The notes beneath the pieces are model-generated. The model was not told the DNA's origin. It searched no databases and was given only the letters and a program-made list of their open reading frames with translations. A DNA stretch of 49,288 bases from Pontibacterium granulatum (GTDB lineage Bacteria > Pseudomonadota > Gammaproteobacteria > Pseudomonadales > Balneatricaceae): assembly GCF_029961155.1 (NCBI RefSeq), contig NZ_JASBRH010000029.1, positions 1 to 49,288 on the forward strand, in the 5' to 3' direction. The translations under genes were made by a program, and so were the position numbers. Within the stretch, counting starts at the first letter, position 1; the number at the start of each line of letters is the position of its first letter. Of this stretch, positions 15,873 through 25,103 are shown piece after piece.

Positions 15873-17477
15873 ATGTCTGATTTACGTTCGTGGGATGTCG
15901 AGGACACTAAGTTCTGGGAATCCGAAGGCAAGAAAGTGGCGAACCGTAACCTGTGGATCTCTATCCCGAGTTTGCTGTGTGGTTTCGCCGTTTGGTTGTA
16001 TTGGGGCATCATCACGGTGCAAATGCTGAACCTGGGGTTCCCATTCGCCAAAGCCGAGCTCTTTACCCTGGCGGGTATCGCCGGTCTGACCGGTGCAACG
16101 CTGCGTATTCCGAGCAGCTTCTTTATCCGAATCGCGGGTGGCCGTAACACCATCTTCTTCACCACCGCGCTGTTGATGCTGCCAGCAGCAGGTGCAGGTT
16201 TCGCGCTGCAGGACAAAGATACTCCACTGTGGGTGTTCCAGATCCTGGCGTTCCTGTCCGGTATTGGTGGTGGTAACTTCGCGTCTTCCATGTCCAACAT
16301 CAGCTTCTTCTTCCCGAAACGCCAGCAGGGTCTGGCATTGGGTCTGAATGCGGGTCTGGGTAACGCGGGTGTAACTACCATGCAGATCCTGGTACCGCTG
16401 GTGATGACCATGGGTATCTTCGGTGGCACGCCGATGATCCTGGAAAACACCTCCGGTACGCTGATCGGTAAGATCCCTGCAGGTTCTGAGACCTACATCC
16501 ACAACGCGGGTTACATCTGGCTGGTGCTGTTGGTGCCGCTGGCGATCGCGGGCTGGTTCGGTATGAATAACATCCGTACCGAAGCGGTGTCCCCGGACAT
16601 CGGTTCCCCGATGGGTGCGATGGGCAAAATCACCGGCCTGCTGTTGATCGGTTTCTTCACTGCAGCCTGTGGTCTGTACGTGATTCTGCCTGCGCCGCTG
16701 GGCATGGGCGCACCAGGCTGGGCTAAATGGCCTGTTATCGCCGGTATCCTCTTCAGCACCATTATGCTGATGAAGATGATCCCGGGTGATATCCGCCCGA
16801 ACCTGCAGCGTCAGTTCAAGATCTTCAACAACAAGCACACCTGGGTGATGAGCATCATCTACACCATGACCTTCGGTAGCTTCATCGGTTACTCTGCAGG
16901 TTTTGCCCTGGCGATCAAAGTGGTATTCGGTTACCAGCACCTGATGGTTGACGGTGTGATGACCCATAACACTGTCAACGCCAACGGCCCATCTGCACTG
17001 ATGTACGCTTGGATGGGGCCTTTCATCGGTGCTCTGATCCGTCCGATCGGTGGCTGGATGGCCGATAAAATGGGTGGTGCAAAAGTGACTCAGTACGTTG
17101 CAGTCGTGATGATCGCAAGTGCGCTGGGTGTGGCTTACTTCCTGAAAGCGGCTTACCAGTCTGCGACTCCGGAAGAGTTCTTCGTACCGTTCCTGATCCT
17201 GTTCCTGGTGCTGTTCGCAGCCACTGGTATTGGTAACGGTTCCACTTTCCGTACTATTGCGATGGTATTCCCGAAAGAGCAGGCCGGTCCTGCACTGGGT
17301 TGGACTTCCGCGGTAGCGGCGTACGGTGCCTTCCTGATTCCTAAGATCTTTGGTGAGCAGATCAAGCTGGCGACTCCAGAGGTTGCGTTGTACGGCTTCG
17401 CAGTATTCTACGCTGTGTGTCTGCTGCTGAACTGGTGGTATTACCTCAGCCCTAAAGCTGAGTTCAAAAACCCTTAA
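15873..17477 (+). CDS. narK2: Nitrate/nitrite antiporter NarK2
   Basis: A 534-aa major facilitator of the longer NarK2 type, with an N-terminal extension (WDVEDTKFWESEGKKVANRN) and both nitrate-porter signatures (GIGGGNFASSMSNISFFFP near 130-148 and GIGNGSTFRTIAM near 452-464). NarK2-type proteins exchange external nitrate for internal nitrite and so supply NarGHI and export its product. The ATG is preceded by GGAGAG. It is followed at once by a strong terminator, so narGHJI has its own promoter. Confidence 0.92.
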   Translation: MSDLRSWDVEDTKFWESEGKKVANRNLWISIPSLLCGFAVWLYWGIITVQMLNLGFPFAKAELFTLAGIAGLTGATLRIPSSFFIRIAGGRNTIFFTTALLMLPAAGAGFALQDKDTPLWVFQILAFLSGIGGGNFASSMSNISFFFPKRQQGLALGLNAGLGNAGVTTMQILVPLVMTMGIFGGTPMILENTSGTLIGKIPAGSETYIHNAGYIWLVLLVPLAIAGWFGMNNIRTEAVSPDIGSPMGAMGKITGLLLIGFFTAACGLYVILPAPLGMGAPGWAKWPVIAGILFSTIMLMKMIPGDIRPNLQRQFKIFNNKHTWVMSIIYTMTFGSFIGYSAGFALAIKVVFGYQHLMVDGVMTHNTVNANGPSALMYAWMGPFIGALIRPIGGWMADKMGGAKVTQYVAVVMIASALGVAYFLKAAYQSATPEEFFVPFLILFLVLFAATGIGNGSTFRTIAMVFPKEQAGPALGWTSAVAAYGAFLIPKIFGEQIKLATPEVALYGFAVFYAVCLLLNWWYYLSPKAEFKNP

Positions 17478-17501
17478 GGTTTCCCCTTAAGTTCGATCAG
17501 G

Positions 17502-17525
17502 CGGGGTCTTCGGACCCCGTTTTTT
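17502..17525 (+). terminator. Rho-independent terminator of narK1-narK2
   Basis: CGGGGTC (17502-17508), a TTCG tetraloop and GACCCCG (17513-17519) are followed by six T residues. The stable UUCG loop and T-run make this a convincing terminator 25 nt after the narK2 stop. Confidence 0.95.
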
Positions 17526-17548
17526 GTGTCTGTTTGAAGGGGAAGGGT

Positions 17549-17675
17549 GTTGGGCAACGCTTCATGTTGGCCGGGTTCCGATGCTCCGTATGGGGAGTCT
17601 ATGTTGGGCAACGCTTCGCGTTGGCCAACCTACATACGGTCCGTAGGTTGGTCATTGCCATCGGCAATGCCCAAC
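17549..17675. repeat. REP-like element, copy 1 (GTTGGGC ... GCCCAAC)
   Basis: Two direct units, GTTGGGCAACGCTTC-x-GTTGGCC (17549 and 17603), are followed by an inverted unit, GTAGGTTGGTCATTGCC...GGCAATGCCCAAC (17643-17675). The 17603-17675 part is the complete element: outer arms GTTGGGC/GCCCAAC and inner arms CCAACCTAC/GTAGGTTGG, each half holding its own hairpin. Related copies are at 31603, 31730 and 38640. It lies in the 777-bp gap between narK2 and narG. Confidence 0.8.
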
Positions 17676-17683
17676 GTCGATTT

Positions 17684-17768
17684 GTAGCAGCCCTCTTTTA
17701 TGCCCTTTAGGGTGCTGAAGGCGGCAGGCCTCAACACCGGAAATGTCGCGGTCGGAGACCGCTGCTAC
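17684..17768. repeat. Inverted-repeat element bounded by GTAGCAGC/GCTGCTAC
   Basis: GTAGCAGC (17684-17691) and GCTGCTAC (17761-17768) face each other, and an internal GCGGTC-GGA-GACCGC hairpin lies at 17748-17762. It resembles intergenic REP-type elements of gammaproteobacteria. Between it and the NarL site (about 17769-17973) I see nothing that looks like a gene. Confidence 0.5.
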
Positions 17769-17973
17769 GTGTATTTCTGTCCAAATCTACACCCTTGTGG
17801 CAGCACTCTCCGAGCGCGACCAGCCCGTCTTGCAACCCTTTTTCACCCTTATTCCCGCTCTTCGGCCGAGGGGTACCCACTAAGAATCCCAGGTAGTACC
17901 CCGTATGCCCCTTCCTCTGTCCCCTGTTTGGGAAAGTCTTTGTAAATCAGCTATTTAAGCGTGAATTTCGATA

Positions 17974-17989
17974 TACCTCTAAGGTGGTA
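17974..17989 (+). promoter_or_regulatory. NarL 7-2-7 site upstream of narG
   Basis: TACCTCT-AA-GGTGGTA: the first heptamer is a perfect TACYYMT and the second reads TACCACC on the other strand. The centre (17981.5) is 52 bp upstream of the FNR site. Confidence 0.75.
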
Positions 17990-18026
17990 AATCATTGATT
18001 TTCAAGGTTTTTCCGCTTTTCGAGTG

Positions 18027-18068
18027 TTGATCTGCGTCAACAGCCTCCGGCCGATAGTGGCGTAGTTT
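18027..18068 (+). promoter_or_regulatory. FNR-activated narG promoter
   Basis: TTGATCTGCGTCAA (18027-18040) matches the FNR consensus at 9 of 10 positions. TAGTTT at 18063-18068 is at the class II -10 distance, giving a start near 18075. Confidence 0.75.
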
Positions 18069-18074
18069 TGGTTA

Positions 18075-18254
18075 CACAGTAAACGCAGATAGACCTGCAG
18101 GGATGTAGAGATATCTGTACAGACCAGCCGTCATCCGGCTGATGCAACAACCCAATCCGTGAGCAGATTGGTTTGTTGCACACCGGGTAAAACCGCCGGG
18201 TCCTTCAGAGGTGTGGGACCCAGTCCTGACCAAAGGGGTTTCAGGAGATAAGAC
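18075..18254 (+). other. Structured 180-nt 5' leader of narG
   Basis: Three hairpins are visible: AGCCG/CGGCT (18126-18140); a long stem of TGCAACAA and CCAATC (18143-18157) with GATTGG and TTGTTGCA (18166-18180); and GGGTCC/GGACCC (18198-18221). None is followed by a T-run. The narG ribosome site GGAG is at 18243-18246. The stems may stabilise the message or bind a regulator; I recognise no known riboswitch. Confidence 0.5.
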
Positions 18255-21200
18255 ATGAGCCATTTGCTTGATCGATTAAAATATCTGAAAAAAGAAAAAC
18301 CGGAGAAGTTCTCCGATGGTCACGGGCAGACTACAGAAGAAAGCCGTGACTGGGAGGACGGTTACCGTCAGCGCTGGCAACACGACAAAGTTGTGCGCTC
18401 CACGCACGGTGTAAACTGCACCGGTTCCTGTAGCTGGAAAATCTACGTTAAGAACGGCCTGATCACTTGGGAAACCCAGCAGACCGACTATCCACGTACC
18501 CGTCCTGATCTGCCTAACCACGAGCCGCGTGGTTGTCCACGTGGTGCGAGCTACTCCTGGTATATCTACAGCGCAAACCGCCTGAAGTACCCAACAGTTC
18601 GTAAGCGCCTGCTGAAACTGTGGCGTGAAGCGAAAGCGCGCAACAGCGATGCGGTAACCGCGTGGGCGTCTATCGTTGAAGATTCTGGCAAAGCTCAGTC
18701 TTATAAGTCTGTACGTGGTCAGGGTGGTTTCGTTCGTTCCACCTGGGAAGAAGTGAACGAAATCATCGCAGCGGCGAACACTTACACCATCAAGCAGTAC
18801 GGTCCTGACCGTGTCATCGGTTTCTCCCCGATCCCTGCAATGTCCATGGTGTCCTACGCGGCTGGTGCGCGCTACCTGTCTCTGATCGGTGGTGCATGTC
18901 TGAGTTTCTACGATTGGTACTGTGACTTGCCGCCGGCGTCTCCAATGACCTGGGGTGAGCAGACCGACGTTCCTGAATCCGCCGACTGGTACAACTCCAA
19001 CTACGTAATCGCATGGGGTTCCAACGTACCTCAGACCCGTACCCCGGACGCGCACTTCTTCACCGAAGTACGTTACAAGGGTACCAAGACTGTCGCAGTG
19101 ACTCCGGACTACTCCGAAGTTGCGAAGCTGTGTGACCAGTGGATGAACCCTAAACAGGGTACTGACGCAGCACTGGCGATGGCGATGGGGCACGTCATCC
19201 TGAAAGAGTTCCACGTCGACAAGCCAAGCGAGTACTTCACTGACTACGCCCGTCGTTACACCGACATGCCGCATCTGGTTCAGCTGGATCAGCGTGAAGA
19301 CGGTAGCTACGTACCGGGTCGCTTTATCCGTGCCGCTGACTTCGATAAGAATCTGGGTCAGGACAACAATCCTGAGTGGAAGACTGTCGCGTTTGATGAA
19401 GCTAGCAACAGTTTTGTTACGCCAAACGGCTCCATCGGTTTCCGTTGGGGTGAAAAAGGTAAGTGGAACATCGAAGCGAAAGAGGGTGGTGAAGGCAAAG
19501 ACACCCACCTGGCACTTACTTTCCTCGAAAACCACGACGAAGTGGTGTCTGTCGGCTTCCCATACTTCGGTGGTGTAGAGAACGAATACTTCACCAACAA
19601 CAAGTTTGAAGACGTTATCCACCACAACATGCCAGCCAAGAAGATCAAGCTGGCCGACGGTAGCGAATCCCTGCTGGTAACCGTAGGTGACCTGATGCTG
19701 GCGAACTACGGTGTTGACCGTGGTCTGGGCGGTGACTTCGTCGCGAAGAGCTTCGATGACAACGCACCATACACTCCAGCATGGCAGGAACAGATCACCG
19801 GTGTAGACCGCAAGGTTGTGATCCAGATCGCACGTGAGTTTGCAGACACTGCAGATAAGACCAAAGGTCGCTCCATGATCATCGTGGGTGCCGGTATGAA
19901 CCACTGGTACCACATGGACATGAACTACCGTGGCCTGATCAACCTGCTGGTAATGTGTGGCTGTATCGGTCAGACCGGTGGCGGCTGGGCGCACTACGTA
20001 GGTCAGGAAAAACTGCGTCCACAGTGCGGCTGGTTGCCTCTGGCATTCGGTCTGGACTGGCAGCGTCCACCACGTCACATGAACGGTACCTCCTTCTTCT
20101 ACAACCACTCCAACCAGTGGCGTTACGAGAAGCTGGAAGTGGACGAGATCCTGTCTCCACTGGCGGACAAGTCCAAGTACACCGGCAGCCTGATCGACTT
20201 CAACGTACGTTCCGAGCGCATGGGCTGGTTGCCATCCGCACCGCAGCTGGGCACTAACCCACTGGAGTTGACCAAAGCGGCAGAAGCGGCAGGCGTGACG
20301 CCACAGGAGTACACCGTCGATCAGCTGAAATCCGGCGCACTGGGCTTCGCAGCGGAAGATCCGGACAACCCGCAGAACTTCCCGCGCAACATGTTCATCT
20401 GGCGTTCCAACCTGCTGGGTTCCTCCGGTAAGGGCCACGAGTACATGCTGAAGTACCTGCTGGGTACCAACCACGGCGTACTGGGTAAAGACCTGGGCGA
20501 AGAGGGCGGTAAGAAACCGGAAGAGGTGAAATGGCACGACAAGGGTTCCGAAGGCAAGGTTGACCTGTTGGTAACCCTGGACTTCCGTATGTCCACCACC
20601 TGTCTGTACTCCGATATCGTGTTGCCAACTGCAACCTGGTACGAGAAGGACGACCTGAACACCTCGGATATGCACCCGTTTATCCACCCACTGTCCGCAG
20701 CAACCGACCCAGCTTGGGAAGCGCGCTCTGACTGGGATATCTACAAAGGCATCGCTGAGAAGTTCTCCGAAGTCTGCGTCGGCCACCTGGGTGTAGAGAA
20801 AGACCTGGTAACCGTGCCTCTGCAGCACGACACCCCAGGGGAACTGGCGCAGCCATACGACGTTAAGGACTGGAAGAAAGGCGAAGCTGATCCGGTACCG
20901 GGCAAAACCATGCCAAACTTGGCGGTGGTTGAGCGCGATTACCCGAACACTTACAAACGCTTCACCTCTGTAGGTCCATTGCTGGAGTCTCTGGGCAACG
21001 GCGGTAAAGGTATCACTTGGGATACCAAAGAAGAGGTCGATTTCCTCAAGAAACTGAACTGGACTCACACCGAAGAGGGCGCTCACGAAGGCCGCGCGAA
21101 GCTGGATACAGCGATCGATGCCGCCGAGATGATCCTCAGTCTGGCTCCTGAAACCAACGGACAGGTTGCTGTGAAGGCATGGGAAGCACTGGGTGAAGCC

Positions 21201-22010
21201 ACCGGTCTGGACCACACGCATCTGGCGATTCCTAAAGAGGAAGAGAAGATCCGCTTCCGCGATGTACAGGCGCAGCCACGTAAGATCATCTCCTCCCCAA
21301 CCTGGTCGGGTCTGGAAGATGAGCATGTGTCCTACAACGCCGGTTACACCAACGTACATGAGCTGATCCCTTGGCGTACCCTGACCGGTCGTCAGCAGTA
21401 CTACCAGGATCATGAGTGGATGCGTGACTTCGGTGAGAGCCTGCTGGTGTACCGTCCGCCGATCAACACCAAGGCTGTTGCACCGGTGATGGATAAGAAG
21501 CCGAACGGCAACCCGGAAATTGCGCTGAACTGGATCACCCCGCACCAGAAATGGGGTATCCACTCAACCTACTCCGATAACCTGATCATGCTGACCCTGT
21601 CCCGTGGTGGCCCGATCATCTGGATGTCTGAAGTAGACGCGAAGAAAGTGGGTATCGAAGACAACGACTGGGTAGAGATCTTCAACTCCAACGGTGCGAT
21701 TGCTGCCCGTGCGGTTGTCTCCCAGCGTGTGAACGAAGGTATGACCATGATGTACCACGCCCAGGAACGTATCGTGAACGTCCCTGGTGCGGAAACAACC
21801 GGTACCCGTGGTGGTATTCATAACTCGGTAACCCGTGCGTGTCCGAAACCAACTCACATGATCGGTGGTTACGCACAGCAGTCCTACGGCTTTAACTACT
21901 ACGGCACCGTAGGTTCTAACCGAGACGAGTTTGTTGTGGTTCGTAAGATGAAGAACATCGACTGGCTCGACGGTGAAGGCAACGATTACGTTCAGGAGGC
22001 AGCCAAATGA
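18255..22010 (+). CDS. narG: Respiratory nitrate reductase alpha subunit
   Basis: A 1251-aa molybdoenzyme that reduces nitrate to nitrite at the cytoplasmic face of the membrane, using quinol electrons from NarHI. The FS0 [4Fe-4S] ligands are all present with the histidine typical of NarG (H51, C55, C59, C94; HGVNCTGSCSWK). The molybdenum-ligating aspartate is D224 in YDWYCDLPPASP. Both align with E. coli NarG at +2. Length is typical of the family. The ATG follows GGAG. The stop overlaps the narH start (ATGA). It needs the bis-MGD cofactor made by the moa/moe/mob genes downstream. Confidence 0.98.
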   Translation: MSHLLDRLKYLKKEKPEKFSDGHGQTTEESRDWEDGYRQRWQHDKVVRSTHGVNCTGSCSWKIYVKNGLITWETQQTDYPRTRPDLPNHEPRGCPRGASYSWYIYSANRLKYPTVRKRLLKLWREAKARNSDAVTAWASIVEDSGKAQSYKSVRGQGGFVRSTWEEVNEIIAAANTYTIKQYGPDRVIGFSPIPAMSMVSYAAGARYLSLIGGACLSFYDWYCDLPPASPMTWGEQTDVPESADWYNSNYVIAWGSNVPQTRTPDAHFFTEVRYKGTKTVAVTPDYSEVAKLCDQWMNPKQGTDAALAMAMGHVILKEFHVDKPSEYFTDYARRYTDMPHLVQLDQREDGSYVPGRFIRAADFDKNLGQDNNPEWKTVAFDEASNSFVTPNGSIGFRWGEKGKWNIEAKEGGEGKDTHLALTFLENHDEVVSVGFPYFGGVENEYFTNNKFEDVIHHNMPAKKIKLADGSESLLVTVGDLMLANYGVDRGLGGDFVAKSFDDNAPYTPAWQEQITGVDRKVVIQIAREFADTADKTKGRSMIIVGAGMNHWYHMDMNYRGLINLLVMCGCIGQTGGGWAHYVGQEKLRPQCGWLPLAFGLDWQRPPRHMNGTSFFYNHSNQWRYEKLEVDEILSPLADKSKYTGSLIDFNVRSERMGWLPSAPQLGTNPLELTKAAEAAGVTPQEYTVDQLKSGALGFAAEDPDNPQNFPRNMFIWRSNLLGSSGKGHEYMLKYLLGTNHGVLGKDLGEEGGKKPEEVKWHDKGSEGKVDLLVTLDFRMSTTCLYSDIVLPTATWYEKDDLNTSDMHPFIHPLSAATDPAWEARSDWDIYKGIAEKFSEVCVGHLGVEKDLVTVPLQHDTPGELAQPYDVKDWKKGEADPVPGKTMPNLAVVERDYPNTYKRFTSVGPLLESLGNGGKGITWDTKEEVDFLKKLNWTHTEEGAHEGRAKLDTAIDAAEMILSLAPETNGQVAVKAWEALGEATGLDHTHLAIPKEEEKIRFRDVQAQPRKIISSPTWSGLEDEHVSYNAGYTNVHELIPWRTLTGRQQYYQDHEWMRDFGESLLVYRPPINTKAVAPVMDKKPNGNPEIALNWITPHQKWGIHSTYSDNLIMLTLSRGGPIIWMSEVDAKKVGIEDNDWVEIFNSNGAIAARAVVSQRVNEGMTMMYHAQERIVNVPGAETTGTRGGIHNSVTRACPKPTHMIGGYAQQSYGFNYYGTVGSNRDEFVVVRKMKNIDWLDGEGNDYVQEAAK

Positions 22011-23563
22011 AAATTCGCTCCCAAGTAGGCATGGTGCTGAACCTCGATAAATGTATCGGCTGTCACACCTGCTCGATCACCTGTAAGAACGTCTGGACCT
22101 CTCGCGAGGGTATGGAGTACGGCTGGTTCAACAACGTTGAAACCAAGCCGGGCATCGGTTACCCGAAAGAGTGGGAGAACCAGGACAAGTGGAAAGGTGG
22201 CTGGATCCGCAAGGCGGACGGCTCCATCGAACCACGCATCGGTGGTAAATGGCGTGTGTTGGCGAACATCTTCGCCAACCCGGACATGCCGGAGATCGAC
22301 GACTACTACGAGCCGTTCGATTTCGATTACCAGCACCTGCACAACGCACCCGAAGGCAAACACCAGCCGGTGGCTCGTCCACGCTCACTGATTACCGGTG
22401 ACCGTATGAAGAACATCGAATGGGGCCCTAACTGGGAGGAGATTCTCGGTACCGAGTTCTCCAAGCGTTCCAAGGATAAGAACTTCGACAACATTCAGAA
22501 GGAGATCTACGGCCAGTTCGAGAACACCTTCATGATGTACCTGCCGCGTCTGTGCGAGCACTGTCTGAACCCTGCCTGTGTAGCATCCTGCCCATCCGGC
22601 GCGATCTACAAGCGTGAGGAAGACGGCATCGTACTGATCGACCAGGACAAGTGTCGTGGCTGGCGTATGTGTGTCAGCGGCTGTCCGTACAAGAAGATCT
22701 ACTACAACTGGAAAACCGGTAAGTCCGAGAAGTGTATCTTCTGTTACCCACGTATCGAGTCCGGTCTGCCAACCGTCTGCTCCGAGACTTGTGTAGGGCG
22801 TATTCGTTACCTGGGCGTGATGCTCTACGATGCGGACCGCATTAAAGAGGTCGCAGCATCCGGTAACGAGCAGGATCTGTACGAGAAGCAGCTGGAGATC
22901 TTCCTGGATCCATTCGATCCGGCCGTAATCTCCCAGGCACGCAAAGATGGCGTTGAAGACAACGTGATCAAAGCGGCCCAGCAGTCCCCGGTGTACAAGC
23001 TGGCAATGGACTGGAAACTGGCGCTGCCGCTGCACCCTGAGTACCGCACCCTGCCAATGGTTTGGTACGTGCCACCACTGAGCCCGATTCAGTCGGCAGC
23101 TGATGCAGGCCAGATCGGCATGAACGGTGCAATCCCGGATGTGGACAGCCTGCGTATCCCGGTTAAATACCTGGCTAACCTGCTGACCGCCGGTGATGAG
23201 AAACCGGTTGTGTCCGCGCTGAAACGTATCCTGGCGATGCGTGCCTACAAGCGTGACGAGCAGGTGGAAGGCAAGATCAATCTGGAAGTACTGGAAGATG
23301 CGGGTCTCACCGAGGGCCAAGCGAAAGAGATGTACCGCTACCTGGCAATTGCGAACTACGAAGACCGCTTCGTGATTCCAACCAGCCACCGCGAACTGGC
23401 GAAGGAAGCCTTCCCTGAACGCAACGGTTGCGGCTTCAGCTTCGGTAACGGCTGCGCCGGCGGCGAGACTGAGTTCAACCTGTTCGGTGCCAAGAAGCAG
23501 AACGTCACCATGGTCGAGAAGATCAGCGGCGTGAAGCAGGTTGATCCTGCCCAGTTGGACTAG
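22007..23563 (+). CDS. narH: Respiratory nitrate reductase beta subunit
   Basis: A 518-aa iron-sulfur electron carrier between NarI hemes and NarG. Cysteine clusters for four centres are seen: CIGCHTCSITC near the N-terminus, CEHCLNPACVASCP near 182, CRGWRMCVSGCP near 215 and CIFC near 243. The tryptophan in CRGWRMC marks the [3Fe-4S] centre, as in E. coli NarH. It is translationally coupled to narG through ATGA. Confidence 0.98.
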   Translation: MKIRSQVGMVLNLDKCIGCHTCSITCKNVWTSREGMEYGWFNNVETKPGIGYPKEWENQDKWKGGWIRKADGSIEPRIGGKWRVLANIFANPDMPEIDDYYEPFDFDYQHLHNAPEGKHQPVARPRSLITGDRMKNIEWGPNWEEILGTEFSKRSKDKNFDNIQKEIYGQFENTFMMYLPRLCEHCLNPACVASCPSGAIYKREEDGIVLIDQDKCRGWRMCVSGCPYKKIYYNWKTGKSEKCIFCYPRIESGLPTVCSETCVGRIRYLGVMLYDADRIKEVAASGNEQDLYEKQLEIFLDPFDPAVISQARKDGVEDNVIKAAQQSPVYKLAMDWKLALPLHPEYRTLPMVWYVPPLSPIQSAADAGQIGMNGAIPDVDSLRIPVKYLANLLTAGDEKPVVSALKRILAMRAYKRDEQVEGKINLEVLEDAGLTEGQAKEMYRYLAIANYEDRFVIPTSHRELAKEAFPERNGCGFSFGNGCAGGETEFNLFGAKKQNVTMVEKISGVKQVDPAQLD

Positions 23564-23574
23564 GAGATTAAGCG

Positions 23575-24339
23575 ATGCGTAATCTGAAAATCCTCTCCGC
23601 CCTGATGGACTATCCGGAAGCCGAGCTTCTGGAGGGCCGTCAGGAGCTGATCGCCGAACTGCGTAATGACGCGTTCCTGGCGGCGGAGCAGAAGGAAGCG
23701 CTGATCGAGTTTGTCGATCAGCTCTGCACCTCCGATCTGCTGGATGCCCAGGAGGAGTACGTTGCACTGTTCGACCGCGGTCGCTCCAACTCCCTGCTGT
23801 TGTTTGAACACGTTCACGGCGAAAGCCGTGACCGTGGCCAGGCGATGGTGGATCTGATGTCTGTGTATGAGAAGCAGGGATTCGTAATCGATCAGCGCGA
23901 GCTGCCTGATTATATCCCGCTGTTCCTGGAGTTCCTGTCCTTGCGGCCGGAACAGGAAGTGCGCCAGTGGCTGATGGATGTCAGCCATATCCTGGCCCTG
24001 CTGGAAGCTCGATTGCAACAACGTGAGAGTCACTATGCGGTGCTGTTCGAAGTGCTGCTGAGCCTTATCGGCGTTGAAGTTGAGCGTGCCGAGCTGAAGG
24101 AGAAAGTTGCCACTGAAGAGCGCGACGATACTCCGGAAGCTCTGGATAAAGTATGGGAAGAGGAGATGGTGCGCTTTACCGAGGGCAGTGCGCAGGACGG
24201 GGCAGCAGGTTGCGGCGACAGCCTGCTCAATCAGCGCCGTCAGGAGCTGAATGCGCCTGACATTGCTAAGCCGGTGCACCTGGCGCCAATGTCAGGGCAA
24301 CCATCTCAGAAACCGACTCAGAGAGTAACCGGCTCCTGA
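23575..24339 (+). CDS. narJ: Nitrate reductase assembly chaperone NarJ
   Basis: A 254-aa TorD/NarJ-type chaperone that binds apo-NarG and helps cofactor insertion and NarGH membrane attachment. The family block DYPEAELLEGRQEL is near residue 12, and EEYVALFDRGRSNSLLLFEH near 59. It is acidic and helical, somewhat longer than the E. coli protein at the C-terminus. AGGAG precedes the ATG, 11 nt after narH. Confidence 0.95.
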   Translation: MRNLKILSALMDYPEAELLEGRQELIAELRNDAFLAAEQKEALIEFVDQLCTSDLLDAQEEYVALFDRGRSNSLLLFEHVHGESRDRGQAMVDLMSVYEKQGFVIDQRELPDYIPLFLEFLSLRPEQEVRQWLMDVSHILALLEARLQQRESHYAVLFEVLLSLIGVEVERAELKEKVATEERDDTPEALDKVWEEEMVRFTEGSAQDGAAGCGDSLLNQRRQELNAPDIAKPVHLAPMSGQPSQKPTQRVTGS

Positions 24340-24358
24340 GGGGCCCGGGAGAATTATC

Positions 24359-25033
24359 ATGTCATACATTAATGATCTTCTGTTTGGGGTATACCCATAC
24401 ATCGCCGGTGCAGTCTTTCTGATTGCCAGCTGGATTCGTTACGACCGGGAGCAGTACACCTGGCGTGCGGGTTCCAGTCAGATGCTGAACTCAAAAGGCT
24501 TCCGTCGTGCGAGCAACCTGTTTCACGTAGGTGTGCTGTTTATCTTCTTCGGTCACCTGGTGGGGCTGCTGACGCCACATGCAGTGTACGAGCCATTTAT
24601 CTCCAGCGGCAACAAACAGCTGCTGGCGATCATCTCTGGTGGTGCTGCGGGTATCGCATGCTGGGTTGGTGCATTCCTGCTGCTGAAACGTCGTCTGGGT
24701 GACCCTCGCGTACGTGCAACCAGCAGCAAAGCGGATATCTTCATCCTGGTACTACTGTTCGTACAGGTAACCCTGGGTCTGCTGACTATCCCATTCGCAC
24801 TGAACCACCTGGACGGCAGCGTCATGTTGCTGCTGGCCGGTTGGGCACAGGGTCTGGTGACTTTCCAGGCGGATGCTGCAGACCACCTGCTCGGTGTGGG
24901 CTTCATCTACAAAGCACACATCTTCGTGGGTCTGACTATGTTCATTGTGTTCCCATTCACCCGAATGGTGCACATCTGGAGCGTACCGGTGAAATACTTC
25001 GCGCGCAGCTACCAGGTTGTACGTCAGCGTTAA
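24359..25033 (+). CDS. narI: Respiratory nitrate reductase gamma subunit (cytochrome b)
   Basis: A 224-aa, five-helix membrane diheme cytochrome that oxidises quinol and passes electrons to NarH. Histidines at FHVGVLFIFFGH (second helix) and at YKAHIFVGLTM and RMVHIW (last helices) provide the heme ligands known for the family. It is the last structural gene of narGHJI; the message then passes two strong hairpins before the parvulin gene. Confidence 0.97.
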   Translation: MSYINDLLFGVYPYIAGAVFLIASWIRYDREQYTWRAGSSQMLNSKGFRRASNLFHVGVLFIFFGHLVGLLTPHAVYEPFISSGNKQLLAIISGGAAGIACWVGAFLLLKRRLGDPRVRATSSKADIFILVLLFVQVTLGLLTIPFALNHLDGSVMLLLAGWAQGLVTFQADAADHLLGVGFIYKAHIFVGLTMFIVFPFTRMVHIWSVPVKYFARSYQVVRQR

Positions 25034-25055
25034 TCAGTAACACCCTAAGTAAGAC

Positions 25056-25082
25056 GACACCTGCGGCCTTGCCGCAGGTGTC
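25056..25082 (+). other. 12-bp perfect hairpin after narI
   Basis: GACACCTGCGGC (25056-25067) and GCCGCAGGTGTC (25071-25082) form a perfect stem with a CTT loop. No T-run follows, so it is more likely an mRNA-stabilising or attenuating element than a terminator. Confidence 0.7.
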
Positions 25083-25103
25083 ACACGCAAACGGCGAATA
25101 AGC

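Noticed and set aside
17700-17945. An 81-codon plus-strand frame between narK2 and narG
   Set aside because: It lies across repeat sequence, has no ribosome site, and its translation looks like random coding of repeats.
18276-21563. A 1095-codon open frame antisense to narG, and similar long antisense frames over nrdD (1122-2519) and narH (22385-23767)
   Set aside because: They lie fully inside genes with clear motifs. Their translations are rich in V, H, Q and T with no domain, and they arise from the third-position GC bias of the real genes.
25056-25082. The 12-bp hairpin after narI considered as a terminator
   Set aside because: No T-run follows on either strand, and genes of the same series continue downstream.
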